Below are positions 25,638 to 34,952 of a stretch of DNA of 49,640 nucleotides, piece after piece. The DNA lies in contig JALEGK010000041.1 of the NCBI GenBank assembly GCA_022763105.1, forward strand, positions 1-49,640. Direction: 5' to 3'. The number at the start of each line of letters is the position of its first letter. Position 1 is the stretch's first letter. The stretch comes from Rickettsiales bacterium. Lineage in GTDB: Bacteria > Pseudomonadota > Alphaproteobacteria > Rickettsiales > UBA3002. Position numbers and translations under genes: made by a program. The notes below the pieces were generated by a model, which had not been told where the DNA came from, ran no database searches, and saw nothing but the letters and a program-made list of their open reading frames with translations.

Positions 25638-26513
25638 ATGCAATTACGAACCTACAGTCTCTTCGTGTGGATGATCATGCTTTTAGCATGGGTCACCGCC
25701 AGCAACTCACACGCGATGCCAACCGGCACGAACACCTTCTTTCCGCTCAATCAAAAGGCGATGAAAAGCCGTATTGTTAAGGCTGAGCCTTATGAATCTA
25801 AGAAGGTAGAAGTGACCCCACTTAAAGCCACGGGCTTTATGCCGCTCAACCGTTCCCATATGAAGGGCCTGAGTGCACCCAAAGCAGTCGCACGTTTTCG
25901 CGAGAGCAACGCCAAGAAGAGTAAACGTCTAAGAGATCGCGGTATTGAAACCGATGAGAATGAAGAAACCGAAACCGCCGGTCGTTTCGTTAATTCCGAT
26001 CAGATGGTTTTAGAGCTATTCGGTAAAGAGCAGGTCGAAGACGAACACCCATTCGCCCATGCAGTCAAAGGGCTAGAACATCGCTGGCCGATTTCCGGTG
26101 CGATCAGACAGCGCATCTCATCCGAATTTGGAGAGCGCGCAGACCCATTTACCGGACTGAAAGATTTCCATGAAGGAGTCGATATCGCTGCTGAGCGTGG
26201 CACACCTGTCAGATCATCTGCGAAAGGGCGCGTGATTGGAGTCGGCAAACATGTGCGCTTGGGTAATTACGTCAAAGTCGATCACGGTGGTGGCATCACC
26301 ACGCAATATGGTCACTTAAAAGATATCCATGTCAAAGGCGGACAAGAGGTGAGGGCAGGACAAAAAGTGGGAACGGTCGGATCAACGGGCCGCTCCACTG
26401 GTCCACACTTGGATTACTCGCTCCGCATCGATGGCAAACCGGTTGATCCGCTCACACGATTACAAATCCCAGCGAAACTAAAATCAGTAGCCTTCTCTTC
26501 TATCATCCCCTAA
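25638..26513 (+). CDS. M23-family (LytM) peptidase
   Basis: A 291-residue exported peptidase. The ATG at 25638 starts a good signal peptide (MQLRTYSLFVWMIMLLAWV, cleavage near SHA); an upstream TTG at 25608 adds ten residues. A charged linker leads to the LytM domain: HEGVD near 178 gives two zinc ligands, then GNYVKVDHGGGITTQYGHL, and TGPHLDYSLR near 256. There the usual HLH is HLD, so Asp would take the place of the third zinc ligand; this variant occurs in some active-looking M23 proteins but leaves activity uncertain. Likely role: cell-wall cutting in division or for envelope machines. Divergent from the TPR-pil operon. Confidence 0.85.
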   Translation: MQLRTYSLFVWMIMLLAWVTASNSHAMPTGTNTFFPLNQKAMKSRIVKAEPYESKKVEVTPLKATGFMPLNRSHMKGLSAPKAVARFRESNAKKSKRLRDRGIETDENEETETAGRFVNSDQMVLELFGKEQVEDEHPFAHAVKGLEHRWPISGAIRQRISSEFGERADPFTGLKDFHEGVDIAAERGTPVRSSAKGRVIGVGKHVRLGNYVKVDHGGGITTQYGHLKDIHVKGGQEVRAGQKVGTVGSTGRSTGPHLDYSLRIDGKPVDPLTRLQIPAKLKSVAFSSIIP

Positions 26514-26522
26514 ATAGCGGGT

Positions 26523-27584
26523 ATGGGAATTTACAAAGCGCTTACGCCACTTATCTATAAGTTAGATACGGAACAAGCCCATTGGCTTGGAGTGTTGGCG
26601 CTGGCCTCGGGCATGTATCCTAAAACCCCATCACCTGATGATGCCCGTCTAAAGCAAACCATCTGCAATATCGATTTTCCAAACCCTGTCGGACTGGCTG
26701 CAGGCTTCGATAAGAATGCCGAGACGCTGTGGCACATTCATAAATATGGTTTTGGTTTTGTCGAATGCGGCACCGTCACACCTATGGCACAAGGCGGCAA
26801 TAAAAAGCCGCGCCTATTTAGATTGCCAGAGCATGAAGCCGTCATCAACCGGCTTGGCTTTAATAATAAAGGTGTGAAAGCCTTCACCAAAAAACTCAAA
26901 AACCGCAAAGCAGGTGACGGCATTGTCGGTGCGAATATCGGCAAGAATAAAATTACCGACGATGCAATCGAAGATTATGTAACCTGTGCTAAAGAGGTCT
27001 ATAACCACGCCGATTACATTACCATCAATATCTCATCGCCCAATACTTCGGGCCTGCGCGATTTGCAAAATTGCGACTCGCTGGGTGGCTTGGTCAAAGC
27101 AGTCTTTAAAGTGCGCGAAAAGAAAGTACGCTACGATCAGCCCTATAAGCCGATCTTTGTCAAAATCGCCCCCGACCTAGAAGAAGTGCAAAAAGAAGGC
27201 ATTGCGACGCTGGCAAAAGAGATGAAATTTGACGGGCTGATTATTGGTAACACCACCGTATCACGCCCCATCTTCGATGAAACACCAGAGCATCTAAAAG
27301 AAGGGGGGCTATCTGGCAAACCTCTCATGCCACTGGCTACGCAAACCTTACGCGATATGTATAAGCTCACCAATGGCAGCATTCCACTGATTGGCGTGGG
27401 CGGCATTGCATCAGCAGAAGATGCTTATGCCAAAATCAAAGCAGGTGCATCGCTCGTGCAGCTCTATACCGCATTGGTATTCCAAGGGGTGGAGTTGGCG
27501 AGCCAAATCAATGAAGGCTTGTTAGAATTGCTTGAGAAAGACGGACTCAAGCATATTAAATTTGCAGTAGGTGCAGAAGCCTAA
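26523..27584 (+). CDS. pyrD: Dihydroorotate dehydrogenase (quinone), class 2
   Basis: PyrD oxidises dihydroorotate to orotate and passes electrons to ubiquinone at the membrane. The 353-residue length, an N-terminal amphipathic helix (IYKALTPLIYKLDTEQAH) and FPNPVGLAAGFDKNAE mark class 2. The catalytic base Ser lies in NISSPNTSGLR. FMN phosphate is held by VGVGGIASAEDAYAKI and SLVQLYTAL. It begins ten bases after the M23 gene and its 3' end overlaps the convergent esterase gene by four bases. Ubiquinone genes ubiE and ubiB are further along the window. Confidence 0.96.
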   Translation: MGIYKALTPLIYKLDTEQAHWLGVLALASGMYPKTPSPDDARLKQTICNIDFPNPVGLAAGFDKNAETLWHIHKYGFGFVECGTVTPMAQGGNKKPRLFRLPEHEAVINRLGFNNKGVKAFTKKLKNRKAGDGIVGANIGKNKITDDAIEDYVTCAKEVYNHADYITINISSPNTSGLRDLQNCDSLGGLVKAVFKVREKKVRYDQPYKPIFVKIAPDLEEVQKEGIATLAKEMKFDGLIIGNTTVSRPIFDETPEHLKEGGLSGKPLMPLATQTLRDMYKLTNGSIPLIGVGGIASAEDAYAKIKAGASLVQLYTALVFQGVELASQINEGLLELLEKDGLKHIKFAVGAEA

Positions 27585-28249
27585 GCGGCATTCAAATGCG
27601 TTTGTAAGAATGCAATCGCGGTTTGCAGCCCTTCCATATCAATACCATGCCCAAGGCCCGGCCTCGCATGTGATTCCACACTAAAGCCATTTTCTTGCAA
27701 TGCTTGCTCAGACATGCCCATTGCTGCAAATGGCACCACTTCATCGGCATCACCATGAATCAGACAGATCGGAGATTTAGACTGAGCTTCACTCGCCAGA
27801 TATTGTGGGCCTACCAGTCCGCCAGAAAAACCAACTACAGCCGCAATCGGATCAGGACGGCGACACAACGCATGCAACGCCATCATGGTGCCTTGAGAGA
27901 ATCCAACCACGGCAATATTCTCAGAAGTCACGCCAAACTTTTCAATCAAGCGATCAATAAAACCATTCAAAATCGGCTCGGCTGAGCGTGCGCCTTGCAT
28001 TAACACTTCAGGGTCGCGATCTTGCAGACTAAACCACTGAAAGCCCATTGGTGCCATATCACAAGGTTGCGGTGCATCTGGAGAGACAAATAACGCTTCG
28101 GGAAAAAGCTGTTGCATAGGGCCAGCCAGATCAATCAGATCTTTGCCGTCTGCTCCCAGACCGTGCAAAAATAGAATGATCTGCTTTGGCGCTTCTTCAG
28201 AGGCAGGTTGAACAACGGGACCAGATAGGGTGACTACTTGTGTATTCAT
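27581..28249 (-). CDS. Carboxylesterase/phospholipase (alpha/beta hydrolase)
   Basis: A 222-residue single-domain hydrolase of the YpfH/Abhydrolase_2 family: oxyanion motif LFLHGLGADGKDLIDL, substrate-side SPDAPQPC, nucleophile elbow GFSQG with Ser118, then HGDADEVVPF with the catalytic Asp and GLGHGID with the catalytic His. It should cleave short-chain acyl esters or lysophospholipids in the cytoplasm. The ATG at 28249 gives normal family length; another ATG at 28279 would add ten residues. No clear ribosome site stands before either. It is divergent from polA. Confidence 0.88.
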   Translation of the reverse strand: MNTQVVTLSGPVVQPASEEAPKQIILFLHGLGADGKDLIDLAGPMQQLFPEALFVSPDAPQPCDMAPMGFQWFSLQDRDPEVLMQGARSAEPILNGFIDRLIEKFGVTSENIAVVGFSQGTMMALHALCRRPDPIAAVVGFSGGLVGPQYLASEAQSKSPICLIHGDADEVVPFAAMGMSEQALQENGFSVESHARPGLGHGIDMEGLQTAIAFLQTHLNAA

Positions 28250-28318
28250 AAGATAAATCGTTTGGTTTGTGGTTAGCATCGTTTATGTTGAGCGCACCCT
28301 ATAGAAAAGAAGTAAACG

Positions 28319-31144
28319 ATGCAAACAGCAACCGAGCAAGCCGTGGACCCACAAGAACGCGATACCTTAATTCTAGTCGATGCGTCTGGCTATATTTTCA
28401 GAGCCTTTCACGCATTGCCGCCACTCACCCGACCAGACGGCACGCCGGTAGGTGCGGTATATGGCTATATTGGCATGCTCACCAAAACGCTCGATGCACT
28501 GCATGCAACCCATGTGGGCGTGATCTTCGATGCGGCCCGTCATAATTTCCGTAACGAGATTTACCCGGACTATAAAGCCAATCGCGGTGAGACACCCGAA
28601 GAGCTGATTCCGCAATTCCCGCTCGTGCGCGAGGCAACCGCAGCGCTTAATCTTCCATGCATTGAAATGGAGAATTACGAAGCCGATGATCTGATCGCAG
28701 CCTACGCCAAAGAAGGCGTTAAGCAGGGGATGGAAGTGGTGATTTTATCATCCGATAAAGACCTCATGCAGTTGATCAATGATGATGTGTCGATGTATGA
28801 CCCGATGAAGCAAAAACATATGGGACATGACGCCGTCATCGATAAATTCGGCGTGCCACCAGAGAAGGTTATCGAAGTGCAGGCACTGATAGGCGATAGC
28901 ATCGATAATGTGCCCGGCGTACCAGGCATTGGCCCAAAAACCGCAGCGCTTCTGATTGAGGAATATGGAGACCTCGAAGGGGTGCTACAAAATGCCGATC
29001 AGATTAAACAAAATAAACGCCGCGAATCGCTGATTGAGTTTGCCGATCAGGCGCGTATTTCTTACGAGTTGGTGCAGCTTAATACCAGTATGGATTTGCC
29101 CACACCAATTGCCGATCTGACGCGCAAAGATGCCGATCCGAAAACCTTGCTGGGATTTTTGAAAGAGCAAAACTTCAAAGCGCTCACCAAAAAAATGGAA
29201 GAGAAGTTTGGCGAAAAAGCACCAGAGATAGAGGGCGAAACGCCCGCGCTACACATCGCCACACCAGAGAAAACCGAATATAGCGTGGTTAAAGATATCG
29301 CCACGCTCAAAGATTGGGTCGCACAAGCACACAAGCAAGGCTATGTCGCGATTGATACCGAGACAACCTCGCTCAACGCTATGCAAGCAGAGCTAGTGGG
29401 TATCAGCCTGTCACTAGTGGCTGGTGAGGCTTGTTATATTCCGCTAAATCACAAAACGCAGATAGAGGTGAAGGCTGAGCAAACCAGCCTGTTTGGTGAT
29501 GAGGGCGAGGCAAGCAGCGAATGGAAACGTCTGGACGATCAGCTCGGTGTAGAAGAAGTGCTGGAAGTATTACGCCCGATGTTAAAAGACCCATCTGTTC
29601 TTAAGATTGGCCAGAACATCAAATACGATATGCTGGTGCTATCTAATTACGATACGGAACTCACACCGATCGATGACACCATGTTGCTCTCTTACGTAAC
29701 GGCAGGCGGGCTGCATAATCACAATATGGATGAGCTATCCGAGCGGCATTTAGGCATCAAGCCGATTGCCTTCAAGGAAGTGGTGGGCACAGGTAAGTCG
29801 CAGCTTAATTTCTCACAAGTTGCACTCGATAAAGCGTGCGATTACGCCGCAGAAGATGCCGACATCACGCTGCGCTTACATCAGATTCTCAAACATCAAC
29901 TCACAGAAGACAAACTCGCTTACGTTTATGAGCGCATCGAGCGCCCATTGGTCGATGTCATCGTTGATATGGAGCGTCAAGGTATCAAAGCCTCGCCTGA
30001 ATTCTTGAAGAATCTATCGGATGAATTTGAAAAAGATTTGGGCGTGTTAGAGAAAGAGATTTATGACCTCGCTGGGCGTGAATTCACCATCGGCTCACCC
30101 AAACAGCTGGGCGAAATCTTATTCGATGAGTTGGGGCTAGAAGGTGGCAAGAAATCATCAAAAAGTGGAGCCTATGCGACGGGCGCTGAAATTTTAGAAG
30201 AGTTGGCGGCAAACGGCCATATGCTACCAGAGAGAGTGCTGTCATGGCGTCAGCTATCCAAGCTTAAAAGCACTTACACCGATTCACTGATTAAACAAAT
30301 CCACCCAGAAACGGGGCGTATCCATACAAGCTTTTCGATGGCCGCGGCATCGACAGGCCGACTCTCCTCATCCGATCCGAATTTGCAGAATATTCCGATT
30401 CGCACAGAGGCCGGAAAACGCATCCGCGAGGCATTTATAGCCGAAGAGGGCTGCAAGCTGGTATCGGCTGATTACAGCCAGATCGAGCTGCGGCTTTTGG
30501 CGCATATCGCGGAGATTGATGTGCTCAAGCAAGCCTTCAAGGAAGGCGCGGATATTCACGCCGCTACTGCCAGCCAAATGTTCGGCCAACCCATCGATCA
30601 GATCGATAGTGAGCTGCGCCGCAAGGCTAAAACCATCAATTTCGGTATTATCTACGGTATCTCAGCGCATGGTTTAGCCACACGCCTTGGCATTGGGCGA
30701 GGCGAGGCCAAAGAATATATCGATGCGTATTTCGAGCAATATCCGGGCATTCGAAAATATATGGAGCGCACCAAAGAATATGCGCGCGAGCATGGCTATG
30801 TGAAAACCGAATATGGCCGAAAAGTTCATGTGAAAGACATCAATGCCAAGAACCCGAATTTGCGGGCGTTCTCGGAGCGTGCGGCCATCAATGCGCCATT
30901 GCAGGGCACGGCAGCCGATATCATCAAAAAAGCGATGGTTGATGTGCATCAGATTTTGGCCGAAAAACACCCAAAAGCGCGCCTATTGCTGCAAGTACAT
31001 GATGAGCTTATTGTAGAATGCCCAGAGGCAGAAGCCGAGGCAGTCGCAGAAAGCTTGCGTAAAACCATGTCGAGTGCGGCGCATCTATCCGTGCCGTTGC
31101 TGGTAGAGTACGGTATTGGCGATAATTGGGGAGAAATCCACTAA
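28319..31144 (+). CDS. polA: DNA polymerase I
   Basis: A 941-residue three-domain polymerase for Okazaki fragment processing and repair. Residues 1 to about 300 form the 5' nuclease (LVDASGYIFRAFHA, DNVPGVPGIGPKTAA). About 335-540 is the proofreading exonuclease with its acids kept: DTETT near 345, NIKYD and EDADIT. The polymerase follows: motif A ADYSQIELR near 718, motif B KTINFGIIYG near 772 with the family Phe in the O-helix, and motif C QVHDELI near 894. So, unlike some alphaproteobacterial and Thermus-type enzymes, proofreading looks intact. An AGAAAAGAAG site precedes the ATG. Confidence 0.97.
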   Translation: MQTATEQAVDPQERDTLILVDASGYIFRAFHALPPLTRPDGTPVGAVYGYIGMLTKTLDALHATHVGVIFDAARHNFRNEIYPDYKANRGETPEELIPQFPLVREATAALNLPCIEMENYEADDLIAAYAKEGVKQGMEVVILSSDKDLMQLINDDVSMYDPMKQKHMGHDAVIDKFGVPPEKVIEVQALIGDSIDNVPGVPGIGPKTAALLIEEYGDLEGVLQNADQIKQNKRRESLIEFADQARISYELVQLNTSMDLPTPIADLTRKDADPKTLLGFLKEQNFKALTKKMEEKFGEKAPEIEGETPALHIATPEKTEYSVVKDIATLKDWVAQAHKQGYVAIDTETTSLNAMQAELVGISLSLVAGEACYIPLNHKTQIEVKAEQTSLFGDEGEASSEWKRLDDQLGVEEVLEVLRPMLKDPSVLKIGQNIKYDMLVLSNYDTELTPIDDTMLLSYVTAGGLHNHNMDELSERHLGIKPIAFKEVVGTGKSQLNFSQVALDKACDYAAEDADITLRLHQILKHQLTEDKLAYVYERIERPLVDVIVDMERQGIKASPEFLKNLSDEFEKDLGVLEKEIYDLAGREFTIGSPKQLGEILFDELGLEGGKKSSKSGAYATGAEILEELAANGHMLPERVLSWRQLSKLKSTYTDSLIKQIHPETGRIHTSFSMAAASTGRLSSSDPNLQNIPIRTEAGKRIREAFIAEEGCKLVSADYSQIELRLLAHIAEIDVLKQAFKEGADIHAATASQMFGQPIDQIDSELRRKAKTINFGIIYGISAHGLATRLGIGRGEAKEYIDAYFEQYPGIRKYMERTKEYAREHGYVKTEYGRKVHVKDINAKNPNLRAFSERAAINAPLQGTAADIIKKAMVDVHQILAEKHPKARLLLQVHDELIVECPEAEAEAVAESLRKTMSSAAHLSVPLLVEYGIGDNWGEIH

Positions 31145-31179
31145 AGCAGGTCGCTTTTTAAGCTTTTCAGAACAAACGC

Positions 31180-31208
31180 TTGGCTAATTGCATCTTTTCT
31201 ACTAGGTT
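31180..31208 (+). promoter_or_regulatory. Possible promoter for the nitronate monooxygenase-like gene
   Basis: TTGGCT (31180-31185) and TAGGTT (31203-31208) are 17 bases apart, about 35 bases before the start codon. Match is moderate. Confidence 0.35.
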
Positions 31209-31242
31209 GCCGTTCCAATTATAAAAAGAAAGCAAGACATTC

Positions 31243-32655
31243 ATGACACAAACATTTCGGGATAAGCTTAAACCCGTTGTTATTTCAGGACAAGAAGTGC
31301 TCCCTATCGTCGAAGGCGGTAAAGGGATTGGCGCAACCAACGGCGAAAGTGCAGGCGCATTTGCTGCTGCTGGCGCTGTGGGTACCTTTTCTGGCGTGAA
31401 TGCTGATAGCTATGATGAGCAAGGCAACCGCATTGACTATATTTATAACGGCACCACCCGCCGTGAACGCCATGATGAGCTGGTAACACAAGGCATCGAG
31501 GGTGCGCTGCATCAGGCACGTGTGGCTCATGAACTTTCAAATGGCAATGGCCGCATCCACATGAATGTGTTGTGGGAAATGGGCGGCGCAGAACGCATTT
31601 TGCATGGTGTGCTAGAGCGCGCTCAAGGCATTATTCATGGTATTACCTGCGGCGCAGGCATGCCATATCGCCTGTCAGAAATTGCGGCGAAATATAACCT
31701 CTATTATCACCCAATCGTATCTTCTATGCGTGCCTTCCGCGCACTGTGGAAGCGTGCATATGGCAAATATTCTGACTTACTCGGCAGCGTGGTCTATGAA
31801 GATCCATGGTTAGCGGGTGGTCACAACGGCCTGTCTAACAGCGAAGACCCAACTCAACCACAAGACCCCTATCCACGCGTCAAAGAAATCCGCGCTTTCA
31901 TGAACGAAGTCGGCCTGCACGATACCCCAATCATTATGGCAGGTGGTGCATGGCACTTAAAAGACTGGGAGCATTGGCTCGATAACCCGGAAATCGGCCC
32001 GATTGCCTTCCAATTCGGAACGCGTCCGTTGCTAACGGAAGAAAGCCCGGTATCAGATAATTGGAAGAAAAAGCTGCTAACGCTCAAAAGCGGCGATGTC
32101 TTCTTAAACCAATTCAGCCCAACCGGTTTTTATTCGTCTGCGGTGAACAATAATTTCATTCAGGAATTGCGTGAGCGTGGCGAGCACCAAGTGCCGTTCT
32201 CAAGCAAGCCAACCGATGGCATGGAAGCGATCTATGAATTTGGCCCACGTAAGCGCCCGCATTATGTTAGTGAAGATGATCTAACCAAGATCAAAGAGTG
32301 GGAGTCTAAGGGCTTTACCACTGCGCTCAAAACCCCAGATGATACCTTGATTTTCGTGACGGAAGAAAAGGGTGAAGAAATCATCGAAGATCAGATTGCC
32401 TGCATGGGTTGCCTGTCGCATTGTCGTTTTTCTAACTGGAAAGACCATGACGATTACACCACCGGCAAAAAAGCAGACCCTCGTAGTTTCTGTATCCAGA
32501 AATCACTGCAAAACATCATTCACGGCACCGATGTCGAGAATGAGCTAATGTTCTCAGGGCATAATGCCTATAAGTTCGGTGAAGATGAGTTTTACAAAGA
32601 TGGTCACATTCCAACGGTCAAAGAGCTTGTCGACCGTATCATGACCGGCCAGTAA
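31243..32655 (+). CDS. Nitronate monooxygenase-like flavin oxidoreductase
   Basis: A 470-residue TIM-barrel flavoprotein of the 2-nitropropane dioxygenase family (PF03060), longer than common members (320-370). GITCGAGMPYRLSEIAAKY and IIMAGGAWHLKDW mark the FMN-binding barrel. The N-terminus GGKGIGATNGESAGAFAAAG replaces the usual glycine-rich opening. The extra C-terminal part holds a tight cysteine group, Cys387, Cys390 and Cys394 (CMGCLSHC), and another Cys near 417, which may bind metal or an iron-sulfur cluster. Substrate unknown. It stands alone between polA and the convergent SH3 gene. Confidence 0.82.
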   Translation: MTQTFRDKLKPVVISGQEVLPIVEGGKGIGATNGESAGAFAAAGAVGTFSGVNADSYDEQGNRIDYIYNGTTRRERHDELVTQGIEGALHQARVAHELSNGNGRIHMNVLWEMGGAERILHGVLERAQGIIHGITCGAGMPYRLSEIAAKYNLYYHPIVSSMRAFRALWKRAYGKYSDLLGSVVYEDPWLAGGHNGLSNSEDPTQPQDPYPRVKEIRAFMNEVGLHDTPIIMAGGAWHLKDWEHWLDNPEIGPIAFQFGTRPLLTEESPVSDNWKKKLLTLKSGDVFLNQFSPTGFYSSAVNNNFIQELRERGEHQVPFSSKPTDGMEAIYEFGPRKRPHYVSEDDLTKIKEWESKGFTTALKTPDDTLIFVTEEKGEEIIEDQIACMGCLSHCRFSNWKDHDDYTTGKKADPRSFCIQKSLQNIIHGTDVENELMFSGHNAYKFGEDEFYKDGHIPTVKELVDRIMTGQ

Positions 32656-32667
32656 TAGTACCAGTAA

Positions 32668-33159
32668 TTATTTTTCGATGATCTCGCTCTCGTAAATGCC
32701 CCAGACATAGTCTCGGCGCAGCCAGCCTTCTATTTCGCCAAACTGCATAAGGCACCAAATCAAATCACAGCCAATAATTTCACCCAACGCTTCTGGGTTA
32801 ATCTGCGCAATGACCGCACTATTCGTATCAGCCGCGCGATAGAGTGGGCGGGCGGTCTCAACCACAAAGCCATAACGTTTACCGCTCAGCAGGCTATGAT
32901 GAATCCAGCCTTCAGAGCCTTCATGATCACGAATGTGACGCCAATGGCCGAACTCTTCAAACACCTCAACCGGCCAATGTTTTTTACTGTAAACCCAAGC
33001 AATAGGGTAGCGTTTACCGGGGCCAACACGGACATTGATCGTATCATTTTTCAAAGAGACAAAACGCGGAATGGGTAGGCCGGAATAATGAAACATATCG
33101 CGGGCCATAGCAGGCAAGCTCAACGATATTCCAAGTAAGGCATAACAAAACCAACGCAT
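32668..33159 (-). CDS. Exported SH3-like domain protein
   Basis: A 163-residue periplasmic protein. The signal peptide is MRWFCYALLGISLSLPAMA. It then carries two bacterial SH3-like units: LKNDTINVRVGPGKRYPIAW...W and ETARPLYRAADTNSAVIAQI...GWLRRDYVWGI, the pattern of the alphaproteobacterial SH3 family PF06347. Such domains bind peptidoglycan or peptide stems. It begins seven bases after the MoeB-like gene and is the last gene of the long minus-strand run. The reason for its link to sulfur and CoA genes is not evident. Confidence 0.82.
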   Translation of the reverse strand: MRWFCYALLGISLSLPAMARDMFHYSGLPIPRFVSLKNDTINVRVGPGKRYPIAWVYSKKHWPVEVFEEFGHWRHIRDHEGSEGWIHHSLLSGKRYGFVVETARPLYRAADTNSAVIAQINPEALGEIIGCDLIWCLMQFGEIEGWLRRDYVWGIYESEIIEK

Positions 33160-33166
33160 GAGATTA

Positions 33167-33931
33167 TTATGCGCAGGCTTTTATATCACCGCAAGCGATA
33201 CACTCTGGATCGCGCTTGATTTGACTCACGCGGTGTTGGTGAGTGTGGATGTCATACCGCAGTAATTGTCCGGTAAGGGTAGATAGCCCCAAAATCAGCT
33301 TCATACATTCAACTGCTTGCATAGACCCCAGCACACCACAAAGCGGGCCAATCACTCCCACTTCTGTGCAGTTATTCGCCTCTGGTGGCGTCTCAGGTAC
33401 AAAGCACTGATAGCAGGGTTGCGACGCTTCCTTGTGAGAGGCAAACACACTAAGCTGTCCCTCAAAGCCTTTAACGGCGGCAGTCACGAGCGGAATGTCG
33501 AGCTTCACACACGCTTTATTGATGACCATGCGGGTCTCAAAATTATCCGTGCCATCCAGCACCACATCATAATCTTTGAGAAAGCTCTCGGCATTTTCAG
33601 CACGCACGCGCTGCGAGAATAAATCGACATGGGTAAAGGGGTTCAGCTCGGAGATGCGATCACCCGCACTCTCAATCTTCATGCGCCCTATATCGCCATA
33701 TTCATGGATGATCTGACGTTGTAGGTTCGATAGCTCGACATGGTCATTATCGATCAATCCCAAACGTCCGATACCCGCTGCCGCCAAATAAGAAGCGCTG
33801 GCAGAGCCAAGCCCGCCAGCGCCAATAATCAGAACGGATGCATTCGATAAGCGCTCTTGGCCTTCTTCGCCAATCTCATCCATCATGATCTGGCGCGCAA
33901 AGCGGTGCTTATCTGTATCGTTTAGCGGCAT
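33167..33931 (-). CDS. MoeB/ThiF-family sulfur-carrier adenylyltransferase
   Basis: A 254-residue E1-like enzyme: ATP-binding GAGGLGSASASYLAAAGIG, IDNDHVELSNLQRQI, DGTDNFETR, and a four-Cys zinc site, CYQC near 190 and CIAC near the end. These enzymes adenylylate the C-terminal glycine of a ubiquitin-like sulfur carrier (MoaD or ThiS) for sulfur transfer. There is no rhodanese domain. Whether it serves molybdopterin, thiamine or cysteine synthesis cannot be told; the neighbour cysK would fit a carrier-bound sulfide donor. The ATG overlaps the cysK stop by one base. Confidence 0.88.
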   Translation of the reverse strand: MPLNDTDKHRFARQIMMDEIGEEGQERLSNASVLIIGAGGLGSASASYLAAAGIGRLGLIDNDHVELSNLQRQIIHEYGDIGRMKIESAGDRISELNPFTHVDLFSQRVRAENAESFLKDYDVVLDGTDNFETRMVINKACVKLDIPLVTAAVKGFEGQLSVFASHKEASQPCYQCFVPETPPEANNCTEVGVIGPLCGVLGSMQAVECMKLILGLSTLTGQLLRYDIHTHQHRVSQIKRDPECIACGDIKACA

Positions 33932-34917
33932 CAAATATCTGCAAATAAATCCGTCGATATATAGCGTTCAGCAGGAGAGGCGACGATAGCACAAATAAAT
34001 TTGCCTTTCATCTCTTCTCGTTTCGCGACTTCAATAGCAGCAGCCAGCGTCGCACCAGATGAAATGCCCACGCCAATGCCTTCAGACTTGGCCACTTCGC
34101 GCGCAATGTTAAAGGCGGTCTCGTTACCGATGGTCACAATCTCATCGATCATGCCAGTATCTAGAATGCCCGGCACAAAACCAGCGCCAATACCCTGAAT
34201 TTTATGAGGGCCAGGATTGCCACCAGACAGAACGGGCGAATCTTCTGGTTCTACAGCAATAGAAATCACAGATGATTTCTTCTCTTTCAGCACTTGGCTG
34301 GTTCCGGTGATGGTACCACCCGTACCCACGCCCGCGATAAACACATCGACTTTACCGTCACTATCATTCCAGATTTCAAGAGCCGTTGTGCGACGGTGAA
34401 TATCAGGGTTGGCTGGGTTCTCAAACTGCTGAAGCATGTAAGAATTATCATTCTCTGCAACAATCTGTTCGGCACGTTCAATCGCGCCGCGCATGCCCTT
34501 TGCAGCAGGTGTAAGTTCAAGATCAGCACCCAGAATTTTTAGCATCTTACGACGCTCCATCGACATGCTCTCTGGCATGGTCAAAATCAACTTAATGCCC
34601 TTAGCCGCACAGGCAAATGCGAGTGCAATACCGGTGTTACCAGAGGTTGGCTCAACCAGAATTGTATCATCATTGATCTTGCCCGATGCTTGCGCCGCTT
34701 CAACCATGGAAAGCGCAATACGGTCTTTCACCGATGAAAGCGGGTTGAAGAATTCAAGCTTGGCATAAACATCAGCGACACAGCCATGCGCCTCGGTAAT
34801 GCGGTTCAGTTTAACCATCGGCGTATTACCAATGGTCTCTAGAATATTATTATATGTACGACCGCGACCCGGCGTATCTAACCGTTCAATCGAAGAGTCA
34901 ATAGGAGCTACAGACAT
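33931..34917 (-). CDS. cysK: Cysteine synthase A (O-acetylserine sulfhydrylase)
   Basis: A 328-residue PLP enzyme making cysteine from O-acetylserine and sulfide. It shows ETIGNTPMVKLNRI, the PLP lysine in SSVKDR, the substrate loop PTSGNTG, the phosphate loop GTGGTITG and the C-terminal SSGATLAAA. About 20 extra residues precede the fold. It lies 35 bases after the rrf2 gene on the same strand, with AAAGGTAAC before the ATG. Being next to an Rrf2 regulator suggests control by cysteine or its precursor, as known for CymR in Firmicutes; that parallel is inference. Confidence 0.94.
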   Translation of the reverse strand: MSVAPIDSSIERLDTPGRGRTYNNILETIGNTPMVKLNRITEAHGCVADVYAKLEFFNPLSSVKDRIALSMVEAAQASGKINDDTILVEPTSGNTGIALAFACAAKGIKLILTMPESMSMERRKMLKILGADLELTPAAKGMRGAIERAEQIVAENDNSYMLQQFENPANPDIHRRTTALEIWNDSDGKVDVFIAGVGTGGTITGTSQVLKEKKSSVISIAVEPEDSPVLSGGNPGPHKIQGIGAGFVPGILDTGMIDEIVTIGNETAFNIAREVAKSEGIGVGISSGATLAAAIEVAKREEMKGKFICAIVASPAERYISTDLFADI

Positions 34918-34952
34918 GAGTGTTACCTTTCATCCATCCGTTGTCATTAATG

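Noticed and set aside
25547..25780. An open frame with a signal-peptide-like start (NKRRLYVVLLCVLL) just before the M23 gene
   Set aside because: It starts with TTG or GTG without a ribosome site, soon overlaps the M23 gene in another frame and turns into composition typical of a shadow frame. The M23 gene has its own good signal peptide, so a frameshift is not required.
31143..31159. Terminator after polA (AAAGC/GCTTT then T-run)
   Set aside because: The stem has only five mostly weak pairs and overlaps the stop codon; not strong enough to list.
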